This document shows, piece by piece, positions 16,611-25,922 of a stretch of DNA of 64,000 nt. Made by a program: the position numbers and the translations under genes. The notes below the pieces were generated by a model. The model saw only the letters and a program-made list of their open reading frames with translations, was not told where the DNA came from and made no database searches. The DNA comes from Virgisporangium aliadipatigenens (GTDB lineage Bacteria > Actinomycetota > Actinomycetes > Mycobacteriales > Micromonosporaceae): positions 1 to 64,000 of the forward strand of contig NZ_BOPF01000012.1 of assembly GCF_016863615.1 (NCBI RefSeq), given 5' to 3'. The first letter of the stretch is position 1. The number at the start of each line of letters is the position of its first letter.

Positions 16611-17183
16611 ATGGCCCATCAGGTGTACGCGTTCGAGCCGCCCGAGCGGTTCGTGGCGGGGACCGTCGGGGCACCCGGCGATCGCACCTTCTTCCTCCAG
16701 GCCCGCGGGGGCGGCCGGGTGATCAGCGTCGCGCTGGAGAAGGTACAGGTGGCGTTGCTCGCCGAGAAGCTCGACGAGTTGCTGCTGGAGGCGCACCGGA
16801 GGTTCGGTGTCGAGCTGACCGAGGTGATCGGTCCCGCCGACAACGAGCCCCTGGAGACGCCGCTGGACGAGGAGTTCCGGGTGGGGACCCTCGGGCTGGC
16901 GTTCGACGTGGACACGGCGACGGTCGTGATCGAGGCGATCGCGGTCGGCGACGAGGAGCCCGAGGCGGAGCTGCCCTCGACGGACGAGGAGACCGAGGAC
17001 GACGAGGAGGCGGACGTCGACCGGGACCGGCTGCGGGTGCGGCTGACCCCGCAGGAGACGCGGGCGTTCATCGACCGCGCCAAGCGCGTCCTGGCCTCCG
17101 GCCGTCCCGCGTGCCCGCTGTGCGGGCAGCCGCTCGACCCCAAGGGTCACCTCTGCCCGCGCCACAACGGATACCACCGGTAG
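16611..17183 (+). CDS. DUF3090 family protein
   Basis: A 190-residue protein of the actinobacterial DUF3090 family, function unknown. N-terminal sequence YAFEPPERFVAGTVG and FFLQARGG match the family pattern. An acidic stretch sits around residues 120-140, and the C-terminus carries a zinc-binding-like CPLCGQP and LCPRHNGYH. Its stop overlaps the GTG start of the next gene by one base (TAGTG). Conserved position between the histidine phosphatase and the SCO1664-type gene suggests a common, still unknown pathway. Confidence 0.88.
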   Translation: MAHQVYAFEPPERFVAGTVGAPGDRTFFLQARGGGRVISVALEKVQVALLAEKLDELLLEAHRRFGVELTEVIGPADNEPLETPLDEEFRVGTLGLAFDVDTATVVIEAIAVGDEEPEAELPSTDEETEDDEEADVDRDRLRVRLTPQETRAFIDRAKRVLASGRPACPLCGQPLDPKGHLCPRHNGYHR

Positions 17184-17986
17184 TGCCGGGAATTCCGACC
17201 GAGGACGCGCTCGACATCCTCAACCACGGCACGATCGAGATCGAGGGACGGCTGGTCGACGCGTCGAACGCGACGCTCCGCGCGGTCATCACCCTGGATC
17301 GCACCGACGCGCGGTGCGTGTACAAGCCGGTGCGTGGGGAGCGTCCGCTGTGGGACTTCCCGGACGGGACCCTCGCCGGCCGCGAGTACGGTTCGTACCT
17401 GGTGTCCGAGGCCACCGGATGGTCGCTGGTACCGCCGACGGTGCTGCGCGTCGGTCCCCTCGGGTGGGGGATGGTCCAGCTGTGGATCGACGAGGAACGC
17501 CAGTCGCCCGAACCGCTCGTCAACTTCGTGCCCCGGCGCAAGGTGCCGCCGGGCTGGCACCGGATCGCGGCGGCGCAGGACGACGACGGCCGGCCGTTCG
17601 TGCTGGCGCACTCCGACGACGCGAAGCTGGCCCGGATGGCCGTCTTCGACGCGGTGGTCAACAACGCCGACCGCAAGGGCGGGCACGTCCTGTCCACTGT
17701 GGACGGTGAGGTGTTCGGGGTGGACCACGGGTTGACGTTCCACGCGGACGACAAGCTGCGCACGGTGCTGTGGGGCTGGTCCGGCGACGCGCTGCCGGCG
17801 GAGGCGACCGAGGCGCTGGCGAAGCTGCGCGCCGGGCTGGACGGTGGCCTCGGCGAGGCGCTGGCCGAGCATCTCACGATCACCGAGCTGCGCGTGCTGT
17901 GCGAGCGCATCGACCGCCTGGAGCAGGGCGCGAGATTCCCCAAGCCCAACCCCGACTGGCCCGCCCTCCCGTGGCCGCCTATTTAG
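17183..17986 (+). CDS. SCO1664 family protein
   Basis: A 267-residue protein of the SCO1664 family, distantly like phosphoinositide-kinase folds. Visible kinase-like elements are [16 protein letters not shown] (possible ATP-binding Lys), [14 protein letters not shown] (catalytic-loop-like Asp/Asn) and [11 protein letters not shown] (metal-binding-like Asp). The substrate is unknown. The GTG at 17183 is preferred because it overlaps the DUF3090 stop; an upstream start would add proline-rich sequence out of keeping with the family. It ends the three-gene unit before mshC. Confidence 0.85.
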   Translation: MPGIPTEDALDILNHGTIEIEGRLVDASNATLRAVITLDRTDARCVYKPVRGERPLWDFPDGTLAGREYGSYLVSEATGWSLVPPTVLRVGPLGWGMVQLWIDEERQSPEPLVNFVPRRKVPPGWHRIAAAQDDDGRPFVLAHSDDAKLARMAVFDAVVNNADRKGGHVLSTVDGEVFGVDHGLTFHADDKLRTVLWGWSGDALPAEATEALAKLRAGLDGGLGEALAEHLTITELRVLCERIDRLEQGARFPKPNPDWPALPWPPI

Positions 17987-18312
17987 AGCCTTCTTTCCCG
18001 GGCCGTCGGCGGCGCGACCGTTGCCTCCCGGGCGGCACCACTGGCCCCTTCGGGGCTACGCTTCCACGTCCGCGTCCGGTCACGGCGCCTCCGGCGGCCG
18101 GATCCCCGTGCCACCGCCGTCGGGTACTTGCGGACGCGGACCTGGCAAGCGGAGTGGTCGGGCACGCGGAGCGGCCCGGCCCGGAGCGGGCTCGGCGGGA
18201 GCAGCGGTCCGGCGCCCGGCGGACCGTCGCAATGAAGCTGTTGAAGCTGTTGAAGCTTCGAATGATCTCTGTCACGTCCGGGACGATGACGATCCGCGGC
18301 TACGCTGGCCGG
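17987..18312. other. 326-bp intergenic region before mshC with several hairpins
   Basis: No gene is supported. A short GC stem with a TTCG-containing loop (about 18043-18057) probably ends the upstream operon. An 11-bp perfect inverted repeat pairs 18068-18078 with 18131-18141 across a 52-nt loop. A 7-bp hairpin CGGTCCG/CGGACCG lies at 18205-18226. Three direct copies of a 9-bp TGAAGCTGT-like unit lie at about 18233-18260. The mshC promoter is at the right end. Confidence 0.55.
18301..18306 (+). promoter_or_regulatory. -10 element, leaderless promoter of mshC
   Basis: TACGCT is followed by 6 nt and the ATG at 18313, and no ribosome site is visible. Confidence 0.45.
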
Positions 18313-19527
18313 ATGGATTCCTGGTCGCCGCCCGCGGTTCCGTCCCTTCCCGGCGAGGGTCATCCCCTCTCCCTGTACGACACCGCCCGCGGCGCGAAGG
18401 CACCGGCGAGCACGCCGACGATGTACGTCTGCGGGATCACGCCGTACGACGCCACGCATCTGGGCCACGCCGCCACGATGATCACGTTCGACCTGATCAA
18501 CCGGACGTGGCGGGACAACGGCCTGGACGTGCGCTACGTCCAGAACGTCACCGACATCGACGACCCGCTCCTGGAGCGCGCGGCCCGCGACGGCGAGGAC
18601 TGGATGGTCCTCGGCATGCGCGAGACGGCCCTGTTCCGCGAGGACATGGAGGCGCTGCGGCTGGTCCCGCCGGCGCACTACGTCGGCGCGGTCGAGTCGA
18701 TCCCGTCGATCGTCGAGTCGGTGGTGCACCTGCTCGACCGGGGCGCCGCCTACCGGCTGGAGGACGGCACCGGCGACGTGTACTTCACCGTGTCGGCGGC
18801 GCCGAAGTTCGGCTACGAGTCGCACCTGGACCGCGCCGAGATGCGCCGCCTCGCGGCCGAACGCGGCGGCGACCCGGACCGCCCCGGCAAGCGCGACCCG
18901 CTCGACCCGCTGCTGTGGCGCGGCGCCCGCGACGGCGAACCCGCGTGGGACGGCGGCCCGCTCGGCCCCGGCCGGCCCGGCTGGCACATCGAGTGCGCGG
19001 TGATCGCGCTCGGGCTGCTCGGCGACACCATCGGCGTGCAGGGCGGCGGCAACGACCTGATCTTCCCGCACCACGAGTGTTCCTCGGCGCACGCGGAGGT
19101 GCTGACGGGTGCGGCGCCGTTCGCCGCGCACTACGTGCACGCCGGCATGATCGGCCTCGACGGCGAGAAGATGTCCAAGAGCCGCGGCAATCTCGTGTTC
19201 GTCTCGCGGCTGCGCGGCGACGGCATCGACCCGATGGCGCTGCGGCTGGCGCTGATGTCCGAGCACTACCGCGGCGACCGGCAGTGGACCGACGAGGTTC
19301 TCAAGAGCGGACAACAGCGGTTGTCGAGGTGGCGTGACGCCGTCTCCGGTGCCGCGCCGGCGTTCCCGGTCGAACGCCTCCGCGCGCGGCTGGCCGACGA
19401 CCTCGACACGCCCGGCGCCCTGGCCGTGGTGGACGAGTGGGCCGAGGCGGCCCTGTCGGGGGAGAACGGGGACGGCTCCGCCGTCGCGCGCACCGCGATC
19501 GACGCATTGCTGGGTGTGAAACTGTAG
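18313..19527 (+). CDS. mshC: Cysteine--1-D-myo-inosityl 2-amino-2-deoxy-alpha-D-glucopyranoside ligase
   Basis: MshC joins cysteine to GlcN-Ins using ATP, the third step of mycothiol synthesis, in the cytoplasm. The 404-residue protein is a class I cysteinyl-tRNA-synthetase-like enzyme: [17 protein letters not shown] gives the zinc Cys and the HIGH-like HLGH, the later zinc ligands lie in HIECAV and FPHHECS, and the KMSKS loop is intact. It lacks the tRNA-binding C-terminus of CysS, as expected for MshC. The ATG at 18313 is chosen for the TACGCT 6 nt upstream; in-frame starts further up give a leucine/lysine-rich extension foreign to the family. Confidence 0.95.
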   Translation: MDSWSPPAVPSLPGEGHPLSLYDTARGAKAPASTPTMYVCGITPYDATHLGHAATMITFDLINRTWRDNGLDVRYVQNVTDIDDPLLERAARDGEDWMVLGMRETALFREDMEALRLVPPAHYVGAVESIPSIVESVVHLLDRGAAYRLEDGTGDVYFTVSAAPKFGYESHLDRAEMRRLAAERGGDPDRPGKRDPLDPLLWRGARDGEPAWDGGPLGPGRPGWHIECAVIALGLLGDTIGVQGGGNDLIFPHHECSSAHAEVLTGAAPFAAHYVHAGMIGLDGEKMSKSRGNLVFVSRLRGDGIDPMALRLALMSEHYRGDRQWTDEVLKSGQQRLSRWRDAVSGAAPAFPVERLRARLADDLDTPGALAVVDEWAEAALSGENGDGSAVARTAIDALLGVKL

Positions 19528-19533
19528 GTGGAC

Positions 19534-19938
19534 TCAGAAGCCGCGGAAGACGCCGTCGTCATCGGCGGCGTCGGCGAACTCCTCGAAGTCCACCGCGGCC
19601 CGCGCGAGATTCGCCTCCACGGTCCAGAACTGGGCGGGCACGACCCGGAAACTGCGCCCCGACTCGTCGACCACCAGCACCGGCAGGTCGAACGACGACA
19701 GCGTCACGCGGTCCACCGCGTACAGGTACGGATGCTCGTCGCTGTCGCGGGTCAGCGCCACCAGCACCGCACCGGCCGCCCCGTCGAACGCCGGGTCCGA
19801 CACGAAGCGCACCCCGTCCTGGAACGCCCCGTCCGGCGAGGCGGCCTCCAGCGCGGCGCACACCGACTCCCACCCGCCCTCGTCGGTGAACTCCGTGCGC
19901 AGCACGACCGTCACGTCCCCGGGCGGCAGCTGCGGCAC
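19534..19938 (-). CDS. DUF6924-type hypothetical protein
   Basis: A 134-residue soluble protein. It begins with strands (VTVVLRTEFTDEGGWE), has a central YLYAVDRVTLSSFDLPVLVVD and ends with an acidic helix (FEEFADAADDDGVF). The pattern matches actinobacterial DUF6924 proteins of unknown function. The GTG start is supported by TAGCCT 6 nt upstream. It converges on mshC with only 6 bp between the stops and no visible terminator. Confidence 0.65.
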   Translation of the reverse strand: MPQLPPGDVTVVLRTEFTDEGGWESVCAALEAASPDGAFQDGVRFVSDPAFDGAAGAVLVALTRDSDEHPYLYAVDRVTLSSFDLPVLVVDESGRSFRVVPAQFWTVEANLARAAVDFEEFADAADDDGVFRGF

Positions 19939-19944
19939 GCGCCC

Positions 19945-19950
19945 AGGCTA
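19945..19950 (-). promoter_or_regulatory. -10 element, leaderless promoter of the DUF6924-type gene
   Basis: On the minus strand TAGCCT is followed by 6 nt and the GTG at 19938. Confidence 0.45.
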
Positions 19951-20142
19951 GCGCGCGGCGCGCCGCGACCCGTCCGGCACCGCGCCTCACCCGGACAGCT
20001 GCCCGGGCCGCGCGGCGCGCCCTGTTCCGGCCGGTGCGGTGCGTGGCCCCGACGGCCCGCGCCGCCGGTCGGGGTCCGCTCGCCCGGGCCCGTCCGCCGC
20101 CCCGGCCCGACCGCCGCACGGATCGTCGGCGCGGAACGCCCG

Positions 20143-20343
20143 GTGCCGACGCCGGCGGGGGAGGCGGTGCGGCTGCGCCAACGCTTCCACGCGGGCGAGT
20201 CGCTGCTGTACGCGTGGCTGCTGGACGACGGCGCCGGCCCGCTGGCGGTGACCCTCTCCACGGTCTTCGCCGAACGCGCCCACGCGGTGCGCTGGCGCGC
20301 CTCGGTCGACGCGCTCGCGCGATCCGCGACGCGCGCGTCGTAG
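20143..20343 (+). CDS. Possible short hypothetical protein
   Basis: A 66-residue frame from a GTG at 20143 (VPTPAGEAVRLRQRF). Nearly every third codon position is G or C and the composition is protein-like (ESLLYAWLLDDG, TVFAERAHAVRW). The frame stays open further upstream, so the true start is uncertain. No family is recognised and no good ribosome site is seen. It may be a degraded gene. It is convergent with the GntR gene. Confidence 0.35.
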   Translation: MPTPAGEAVRLRQRFHAGESLLYAWLLDDGAGPLAVTLSTVFAERAHAVRWRASVDALARSATRAS

Positions 20344-20357
20344 TCCTCGCCGGGCGG

Positions 20358-21152
20358 TCAGCCCAATGCGAGGTCGGGCTCGTCCCAGGGGACGCCGGGC
20401 CGCGGGGACGCGATCGGGTACTTCTCGGTCAGCGACGTGACCGGGCCGGGCCAGACGGCCTGGTGGACCTCGATGGCGTTGCCGCGTTCGTCGTAGGCGA
20501 CGTGCATCAGGACGAGCACGGGCGTGTCCGCGCGGATCTGCAGCAGCTCCGCCTCGCCCCGGCTGGGCAGCCGCGCGGTGATCTGGTCGGTGGCGTTGGT
20601 GTAGCGCCGCCCGGTGGTCTCCTCGACCTCCTGGTAGAGGGGCCGGTCGAAGACCTCGGGCCGTTCCAGTGCCGTGCCGTCGGCGTCCTCGGGCCGTAGC
20701 CACGACGCGCCCACCTCCACGGGAACGTCCTGCGTGCGCACCAGGTGCCGGCGCACCACGAGCGGGGTCCCCGACGGGACGCCGAACGCCTCCGCCACCT
20801 CGGTCGGCGCGGGGGTGCGCCCCACCTCGGTCAGGTGCTGGCGGTAGCGGGCCGCCAGATCGGCGTGGTAGCCGCGCTGCGCGCCGTAACGGCCGCGGCT
20901 GAGCCGGTTCAGCCGCCGCTTGGTCCCGCGCACGAACGTGCCCGAACCGGGCCGGGTGATCAGCACCCCCTCGACCCGCAGTTGGTCGATGGTGCGCTGG
21001 ACGGTCTGCTTGGCCACGCCGTACTCGGCGGCGATGGCGGGGATCGACGGCAGCCGTTCGCCGGGGGCCCAGTCGCCGCGGCGGATGCGCTCGCGGAGCT
21101 GGGCGGCGATCTGCCGGTGCGGCGCCTCGACGGAACCCGGGTTGATCGTCAT
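20358..21152 (-). CDS. GntR family transcriptional regulator with UTRA domain
   Basis: A 264-residue regulator of the HutC subfamily. Residues about 10-75 form the winged helix-turn-helix (PSIPAIAAEYGVAKQTVQRTIDQLR, then a wing GVLITRPGSGTFV), and about 95-245 form the UTRA ligand domain. It should bind DNA as a dimer and respond to a small molecule that cannot be named. The start ATG has TAGGCT 7 nt upstream. A CCTAG/CTAGG inverted repeat overlaps this promoter, suggesting autoregulation. The aminotransferase gene diverges 137 bp away and may also be controlled. Confidence 0.9.
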   Translation of the reverse strand: MTINPGSVEAPHRQIAAQLRERIRRGDWAPGERLPSIPAIAAEYGVAKQTVQRTIDQLRVEGVLITRPGSGTFVRGTKRRLNRLSRGRYGAQRGYHADLAARYRQHLTEVGRTPAPTEVAEAFGVPSGTPLVVRRHLVRTQDVPVEVGASWLRPEDADGTALERPEVFDRPLYQEVEETTGRRYTNATDQITARLPSRGEAELLQIRADTPVLVLMHVAYDERGNAIEVHQAVWPGPVTSLTEKYPIASPRPGVPWDEPDLALG

Positions 21153-21159
21153 GGGTCAC

Positions 21160-21175
21160 AGCCTAGCCTCCTAGG
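21160..21175. promoter_or_regulatory. GntR promoter -10 element and overlapping operator-like inverted repeat
   Basis: On the minus strand TAGGCT (21160-21165) lies 7 nt before the GntR start. CCTAG (21162-21166) and CTAGG (21171-21175) form a 5-bp inverted repeat around a 4-bp centre, overlapping the -10. A repressor bound here would block its own promoter. Confidence 0.45.
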
Positions 21176-21276
21176 ACGCCTTACGGGGGGTGATGCGCGG
21201 TCCAGTGCCGATCGATTGGCGTTCGCCGGAGTTCACTCCTCGGGACAAAGGCGGGGACGCCGCACCACGCCGGGCC

Positions 21277-21282
21277 TAAGGT
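21277..21282 (+). promoter_or_regulatory. -10 element, leaderless promoter of the aminotransferase
   Basis: TAAGGT is followed by 6 nt and the ATG at 21289; no ribosome site is present. Confidence 0.45.
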
Positions 21283-21288
21283 GGCCTG

Positions 21289-22500
21289 ATGCAGGTGAGC
21301 CAGTCGGCGAAACTCGCCAACGTTTGCTATGACATCCGCGGCCAGGCGCTCCGGGAAGCCAAGCGCATGGAGTCCGAGGGTCACCGGGTCCTCAAGCTCA
21401 ACATCGGCAACCCGGCCCCGTTCGGCTTCGAGGCCCCGGAGGAGATCCTCCAGGACGTCATCCTCAACCTGCCCGCCGCGCACGGCTACGGCGACTCGAA
21501 GGGCATCCTCCCGGCCCGGCGCGCCGTCGTGCAGTACTACCAGACGCGCGGCGTCACCGGCGTCGACGTCGAGGACGTCTATCTGGGCAACGGCGTCTCC
21601 GAGCTGATCGTGATGGCGCTGCAGGCGTTGCTCAACAACGGCGACGAGGTGCTCATCCCGGCGCCGGACTATCCACTGTGGACGGCGTCGGTGAGCCTCT
21701 GCGGCGGCCGGGCCGTGCACTACATGTGCGACGAGCAGGCCGACTGGTGGCCGGACGTCGACGACATCGCCGCGAAGATCACCGAACGCACCCGCGCGCT
21801 GGTGATCATCAATCCGAACAACCCGACCGGCGCCGTCTACCCGCCGGAGTTGCTGGAGCAGCTGGCCGAGCTGGCCCGCCGGCACAACCTGCTGCTGTTC
21901 TCGGACGAGATCTACGACAAGATCCTGTACGACGGCGTCACGCACACCCCGACCGCGCAGATCGCGCCGGACCTGCTGTGCCTGACGTTCAACGGACTGT
22001 CCAAGGCGTACCGGGTGGCCGGGTTCCGCACCGGCTGGATGATGGTCACCGGCCCGAAGCAGTCGGCCGAGAGCTACATCGAGGGCCTCGACATCCTGGC
22101 CAACATGCGGCTGTGCCCCAACGTACCGACGCAGCACGCCGTGCAGACCGCGCTCGGTGGGCACCAGAGCATCAACGACCTCATCCTGCCCGGCGGCCGG
22201 CTGCTGGAGCAGCGCGACGCCGCCTACGCCGCGTTGACCGCGATCCCCGGGATCACCTGCGTGAAGCCGAAGGGCGCGCTGTACATGTTCCCGCGGCTCG
22301 ACCCGGACGTGTACAAGATCCACGACGACGAGAAGCTGGTGCTCGACCTGCTGCTGCAGGAGCGGCTGCTGATCGTGCAGGGGACGGCGTTCAACTGGCC
22401 CCATCCGGACCACTTCCGCATCGTCACGCTGCCCCGGGTGGCCGACCTCGACGACAGCGCCCGCCGGATCGCGCGCTTCCTCAGCAAGTACAAGCAGTAA
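21289..22500 (+). CDS. Pyridoxal phosphate aminotransferase (alanine transaminase type)
   Basis: A 403-residue class I/II aminotransferase closest to AlaA-type glutamate-pyruvate transaminases. PLP site elements: INPNNPTGAVY (Asn), FSDEIYDKI (Asp and Tyr), FNGLSKAYRVAGFRTGW (Schiff-base Lys in SKAYR, then the phosphate-binding Arg), and a substrate Arg near FRIVTLP. It would interconvert pyruvate and alanine with glutamate. Start ATG is supported by the leaderless promoter and by homologous N-termini (QSAKLANVCYDIRG). The gene stands alone, divergent from the GntR regulator. Confidence 0.9.
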   Translation: MQVSQSAKLANVCYDIRGQALREAKRMESEGHRVLKLNIGNPAPFGFEAPEEILQDVILNLPAAHGYGDSKGILPARRAVVQYYQTRGVTGVDVEDVYLGNGVSELIVMALQALLNNGDEVLIPAPDYPLWTASVSLCGGRAVHYMCDEQADWWPDVDDIAAKITERTRALVIINPNNPTGAVYPPELLEQLAELARRHNLLLFSDEIYDKILYDGVTHTPTAQIAPDLLCLTFNGLSKAYRVAGFRTGWMMVTGPKQSAESYIEGLDILANMRLCPNVPTQHAVQTALGGHQSINDLILPGGRLLEQRDAAYAALTAIPGITCVKPKGALYMFPRLDPDVYKIHDDEKLVLDLLLQERLLIVQGTAFNWPHPDHFRIVTLPRVADLDDSARRIARFLSKYKQ

Positions 22501-22515
22501 CGACGCAGGGGATGG

Positions 22516-22531
22516 CCGCGGCGCGCCGCGG
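22516..22531. repeat. Perfect 16-bp palindrome after the aminotransferase gene
   Basis: CCGCGGCGCGCCGCGG reads the same on both strands and starts 16 bp after the aminotransferase stop. It may be a short terminator hairpin. A GTG at 22531 overlaps it, which argues against that codon as the start of the next gene. Confidence 0.5.
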
Positions 22532-22578
22532 TGTGTGAATATCGCGGGCGTGTCGGTCGTTCGCAGCGCCGGGAAGCC

Positions 22579-24393
22579 GTGCCCGGCGACCCGTTCGTGA
22601 GTCCCGGTGGCCCGTCGCCGCGGCTGAGTGCCGCCGAGCGGCTCGCCGTGCTGCGACGGTCCGGGCTGGGCGCGGCGGCGGATCCGTTCTTCGACCGGTT
22701 CGCCTCGATGGTGCGCACCGTGCTCGACGTGCCGGTGGCGCTGGTGACCCTGGTCGAGGCGGACCGGCAGGTGTTCCCGGGGGCGTTCGGGCTCGGCGAG
22801 CCGTGGTCGGCGAAGCGGGAGACGCCGCTGTCGCACTCGTTCTGCCAGCACGTCGTCGCCGACGCCGCGCCCCTGGTGGTCACCGACGCGCGGACCGACC
22901 CGCGGGTGGCCGGCAATCTGGCCGTTCCGGACCTGGGCGTGGTGGGCTACGCCGGCATGCCGCTGACCGACGCGGACGGGCTGGTGCTCGGTGCGCTGTG
23001 CGCCATCGACCACGCGCCGCGGCAGTGGACCCGACGCGAACTGGACCTGCTGGCCGACCTGGCCGCCGCCTGTTCGGAGAGCCTGCGGCTGCGGATCGCC
23101 ACCGCCCGGGCCGAGGACGGCGTGGAGGCCGCGCGTAAGGCGTTCGCCCGCAGCGACCTGCTCCTGCGGGCCAGCGTGACGCTCCTGCGCACGACGACCC
23201 ACGACGACGTCGTCCACGCGGTCCGGGACCTGGTCACCGGCACCCTCGACCCGGCGTACGTCGGGCTGTCCCTGCTGGACGGCGCGGGGCAGGTGGTGCT
23301 GCGCTCGGGCGAGTACCTGCCCGCCCCGGTGGCGCAGCGCTGGTCGACCTACGCCTTCACCGAACGCACCCCGTCGGCCCTGGCCGCCCGCTCGGGCGAA
23401 CCGGTGCTGCTGCCGGACCTCGACGCGGTGGCCGCCCGGGCGCCGGAGACGCTCGACACCTTCCTCGAACTGGGGTGGCGCTCGGCGGCGAGCGTGCCGC
23501 TGCCCGGAGCGCACCGGCCGATCGGGTCGCTGACGTTCGTGTGGAAGCAGGCGTACACGCTCGACGCGGCCGAACAGGCGGTCCTCTCGGCGCTCGCCGG
23601 CTACGTGGCGCAGGCGCTGCTGCGGGCCGATCACCTGTTCTCCCGCGAGCAGGTCGCCGCGACGCTGCAACGGGCCATGCTGACGGAACTGCCCGAGGTC
23701 GCCCCGTTCGCGCTGGCGGCGCGGTACCGGCCGGCGGCCCGCGGCGAACAGGTCGGCGGCGACTGGTACGACGCGCTGCCGCTGTCCGACGGCCGGCTCG
23801 CCCTCGCCGTCGGCGACGTGGCGGGCCATGACATCCAGGCCGCCACCCGGATGAGCCAGCTGCGCAGCGTCCTGCGCGGGTACGTCGTCGACCGCCGGGA
23901 GAGCCCGTCGGCGCTGCTGGACCGGCTGGACCGGGCCGGCCGGCTGCTCGGCGAGCGGCAGATGGCGACGGCCGTGCTGGCGTTCGTGCGGGCCGGGCCC
24001 ACCGGCTACCGGCTGCGCTGGTCGAACGCCGGGCACCCGTACCCGCTGCTGGTGACGGCCGGGGGAGCGGTCGGCCACCTCACCGGCCGGGATCCGCTGC
24101 TCGGTGTGCTGGACGGCGTCGGCCGCACCGATCACCGGCGGGTGCTGCCGCCGGGCTCGACGGTGCTGCTGTACACCGACGGTCTGCTGGAGAGCAGGCA
24201 CCACAGGTACGAGGAGCGCGAACGGGTGCTCGTCGGCCGCCTCGCCGACCTCGCCCGGGCGCCGCTGCCGGAGCTGCTCGACACCCTGCTGGAGGAGATC
24301 GGCGGCGCCGACCACGAGGACGACATCACGCTGCTGGCGCTGCGGGTGCCGGAGGTCGGTCGAGCGGCCGGGGGCGCCCCGGCGGGTCAGTAG
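22579..24393 (+). CDS. GAF-domain PP2C-type (SpoIIE/RsbU) serine phosphatase
   Basis: A 604-residue signalling phosphatase. Residues about 20-180 and 190-350 are two GAF domains ([21 protein letters not shown], then [14 protein letters not shown]). Residues about 370-590 form the PP2C_SIG domain: [25 protein letters not shown] and HEDDITLL supply the metal-binding aspartates. Such proteins dephosphorylate anti-sigma-factor antagonists in partner-switching stress pathways, and the GAF domains probably sense a ligand or redox state. GTG 22579 is chosen over GTG 22531, which lies on a palindrome. The gene ends 7 bp inside the convergent chemoreceptor gene. Confidence 0.87.
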   Translation: MPGDPFVSPGGPSPRLSAAERLAVLRRSGLGAAADPFFDRFASMVRTVLDVPVALVTLVEADRQVFPGAFGLGEPWSAKRETPLSHSFCQHVVADAAPLVVTDARTDPRVAGNLAVPDLGVVGYAGMPLTDADGLVLGALCAIDHAPRQWTRRELDLLADLAAACSESLRLRIATARAEDGVEAARKAFARSDLLLRASVTLLRTTTHDDVVHAVRDLVTGTLDPAYVGLSLLDGAGQVVLRSGEYLPAPVAQRWSTYAFTERTPSALAARSGEPVLLPDLDAVAARAPETLDTFLELGWRSAASVPLPGAHRPIGSLTFVWKQAYTLDAAEQAVLSALAGYVAQALLRADHLFSREQVAATLQRAMLTELPEVAPFALAARYRPAARGEQVGGDWYDALPLSDGRLALAVGDVAGHDIQAATRMSQLRSVLRGYVVDRRESPSALLDRLDRAGRLLGERQMATAVLAFVRAGPTGYRLRWSNAGHPYPLLVTAGGAVGHLTGRDPLLGVLDGVGRTDHRRVLPPGSTVLLYTDGLLESRHHRYEERERVLVGRLADLARAPLPELLDTLLEEIGGADHEDDITLLALRVPEVGRAAGGAPAGQ

Positions 24394-25886
24394 CGGAAGC
24401 GGACCAGGCCCTCGCGCAGGGCGCCGGCGAGCGTCGCCAGTTCGTGGGCGGCGTTCTGGGTCTCGTCGGCGCCGCGCGTGGTGTTGCCGGCGGCGCCCGC
24501 CGCGGCGGCGATGTCCGAGGCGATCTCCTCGACGCCGCCGGCCGCGTGGGTGACGTTGCGACTCATCTCGGCGGCGACGGCGGCCTGCTCCTCGACGGCG
24601 GTCGCGATGGCGGTCTGGTAGCTGTCGATCTGCTCGATGACCTGGGTGATCGAGCCGACGGCGGCGACCGCCTTGCGGGCCTCGGTCTGGATCGCCTCGA
24701 TCCGCCGGGACACGTCCTCGGTGGCCTGCGCCGTCTGGCGGGCGAGTTCGCCGACCTCGGAGGCGACGACCGAGAAGCCGCGCCCGGCCTCCCCGGCCCG
24801 CGCCGCCTCGATGGTGGCGTTGAGGGCGAGCAGGTTGGTCTGGGCGGCGATGCCGGTGATCACGGCGATGACGCTGCCGATCTCGGACGACGACGCGTCG
24901 AGCCGTTCGATGATGCGGTTGGTGTCGGCGGCGGTGGTGGCCGCCCCGCCGGCGACGGTGGCGGCCTCGGTCGTGCTGCGGGCGATCGAGGCGACGGAGG
25001 CGTCCAGCTCGACCGCGCCGGAGGCGACCGTGGAGACGTGGCGGGAGACCTCGTCGGCGGTGCGGGCGGCCTTGGCGGCCTGGTCGGCGCCGCTGCGGGC
25101 GGAGCCGGCGATGTCGCTGCTGGAACGGGTCAGTCCGGTCGAGGAGGTGGTGAGCCGGTCGGCGGTGGTGGCGACCTGGCTGACGATGCCGCGGATGCCT
25201 TCGAGGGCGCTGCGCAGGGCGGTCGCCATCCGGCCGATCTCGTCGCGGGACTCGACCGGGATCTCGACGGTCAGGTCGCCCTCGGCGAGGCGGTCGAGGG
25301 CCGCCATCAGCCCGATGATCGGCCGTCGCACGCTGCGACTGACCCACCAGCCCACGACGCCGACCAGGATGACGATGAGGAACAGCACGAAGATCATCGT
25401 GGCGTTCTGGGTGCTGGTGTCGACGTATTCGGCCTGAGAGCCCTTCGCGGTCTTCAGGAGGCTCTCGCGCAGTTCGGTGGCGTGGCCGGCCATCGCCTGC
25501 TGGGCGGCGGAGATGTCGCCGCCGGACTGGGCGGCCGCCAGCAGCGCCTGGTAGTCGGCCTGCATCGCCTCGGCGGGTGCGCTCAGCTCCTTGGGCGTCT
25601 TGGCCAGCACCTCGTCGAGCGGCGCCTTGATCGCCTGCGCGGCGGAGGCCCGCTGGGCGACCGGGCCGGCGGCCAGCGCGGCGCGGGCGGAGGCCACCTG
25701 TTCCAGGGCCGCCATCGGAGCGGTGTAGCGCTCGGCGATGACGGTCGAGGCGTTCTCGATGAAGCCGCTGGCCACCTGCGCGAGAAACTGGAACAGACAC
25801 ACCAGCAGCACCATGACGATGCCGAACCCGGTGAAGATCCGGCTACGGATGCTGCGGAAGCGCGGCCCTGCGAGACCCTCGGACAT
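24387..25886 (-). CDS. Methyl-accepting chemotaxis protein
   Basis: A 499-residue chemoreceptor. A membrane helix at about 17-40, an extracytoplasmic four-helix-type sensor to about 160, a second helix ([16 protein letters not shown]), a HAMP domain ([18 protein letters not shown]) and a long coiled-coil signalling domain follow. The hairpin tip reads [20 protein letters not shown], the CheA/CheW contact region. No CheR-binding pentapeptide is seen. Start ATG 25886; a GTG three codons upstream is possible. No che genes are nearby, so it should feed a chemotaxis complex encoded elsewhere. Confidence 0.92.
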   Translation of the reverse strand: MSEGLAGPRFRSIRSRIFTGFGIVMVLLVCLFQFLAQVASGFIENASTVIAERYTAPMAALEQVASARAALAAGPVAQRASAAQAIKAPLDEVLAKTPKELSAPAEAMQADYQALLAAAQSGGDISAAQQAMAGHATELRESLLKTAKGSQAEYVDTSTQNATMIFVLFLIVILVGVVGWWVSRSVRRPIIGLMAALDRLAEGDLTVEIPVESRDEIGRMATALRSALEGIRGIVSQVATTADRLTTSSTGLTRSSSDIAGSARSGADQAAKAARTADEVSRHVSTVASGAVELDASVASIARSTTEAATVAGGAATTAADTNRIIERLDASSSEIGSVIAVITGIAAQTNLLALNATIEAARAGEAGRGFSVVASEVGELARQTAQATEDVSRRIEAIQTEARKAVAAVGSITQVIEQIDSYQTAIATAVEEQAAVAAEMSRNVTHAAGGVEEIASDIAAAAGAAGNTTRGADETQNAAHELATLAGALREGLVRFRY

Positions 25887-25922
25887 AACCGGCACATCGG
25901 TAGGTGCCGGCCGAACTTGAGG

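Noticed and set aside
18232-18312. A leader peptide or N-terminal extension of mshC starting [11 protein letters not shown]
   Set aside because: MshC homologues start at MDSW-like sequence, the extension comes from a 9-bp direct repeat, and a leaderless promoter fits the ATG at 18313.
18313-19527. Cysteinyl-tRNA synthetase (cysS)
   Set aside because: Length of 404 residues, absence of the tRNA-binding C-terminus and the conserved position behind the SCO1664-type gene point to MshC.
22531-22578. GTG at 22531 as start of the GAF/PP2C phosphatase
   Set aside because: It sits on a perfect 16-bp palindrome and adds a basic segment with no ribosome site; GTG 22579 is preferred, though not proven.
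21181-25800. A 1539-codon minus-strand open frame
   Set aside because: It is the antisense shadow of the aminotransferase and phosphatase genes and an out-of-frame reading of the chemoreceptor; it has no family features.
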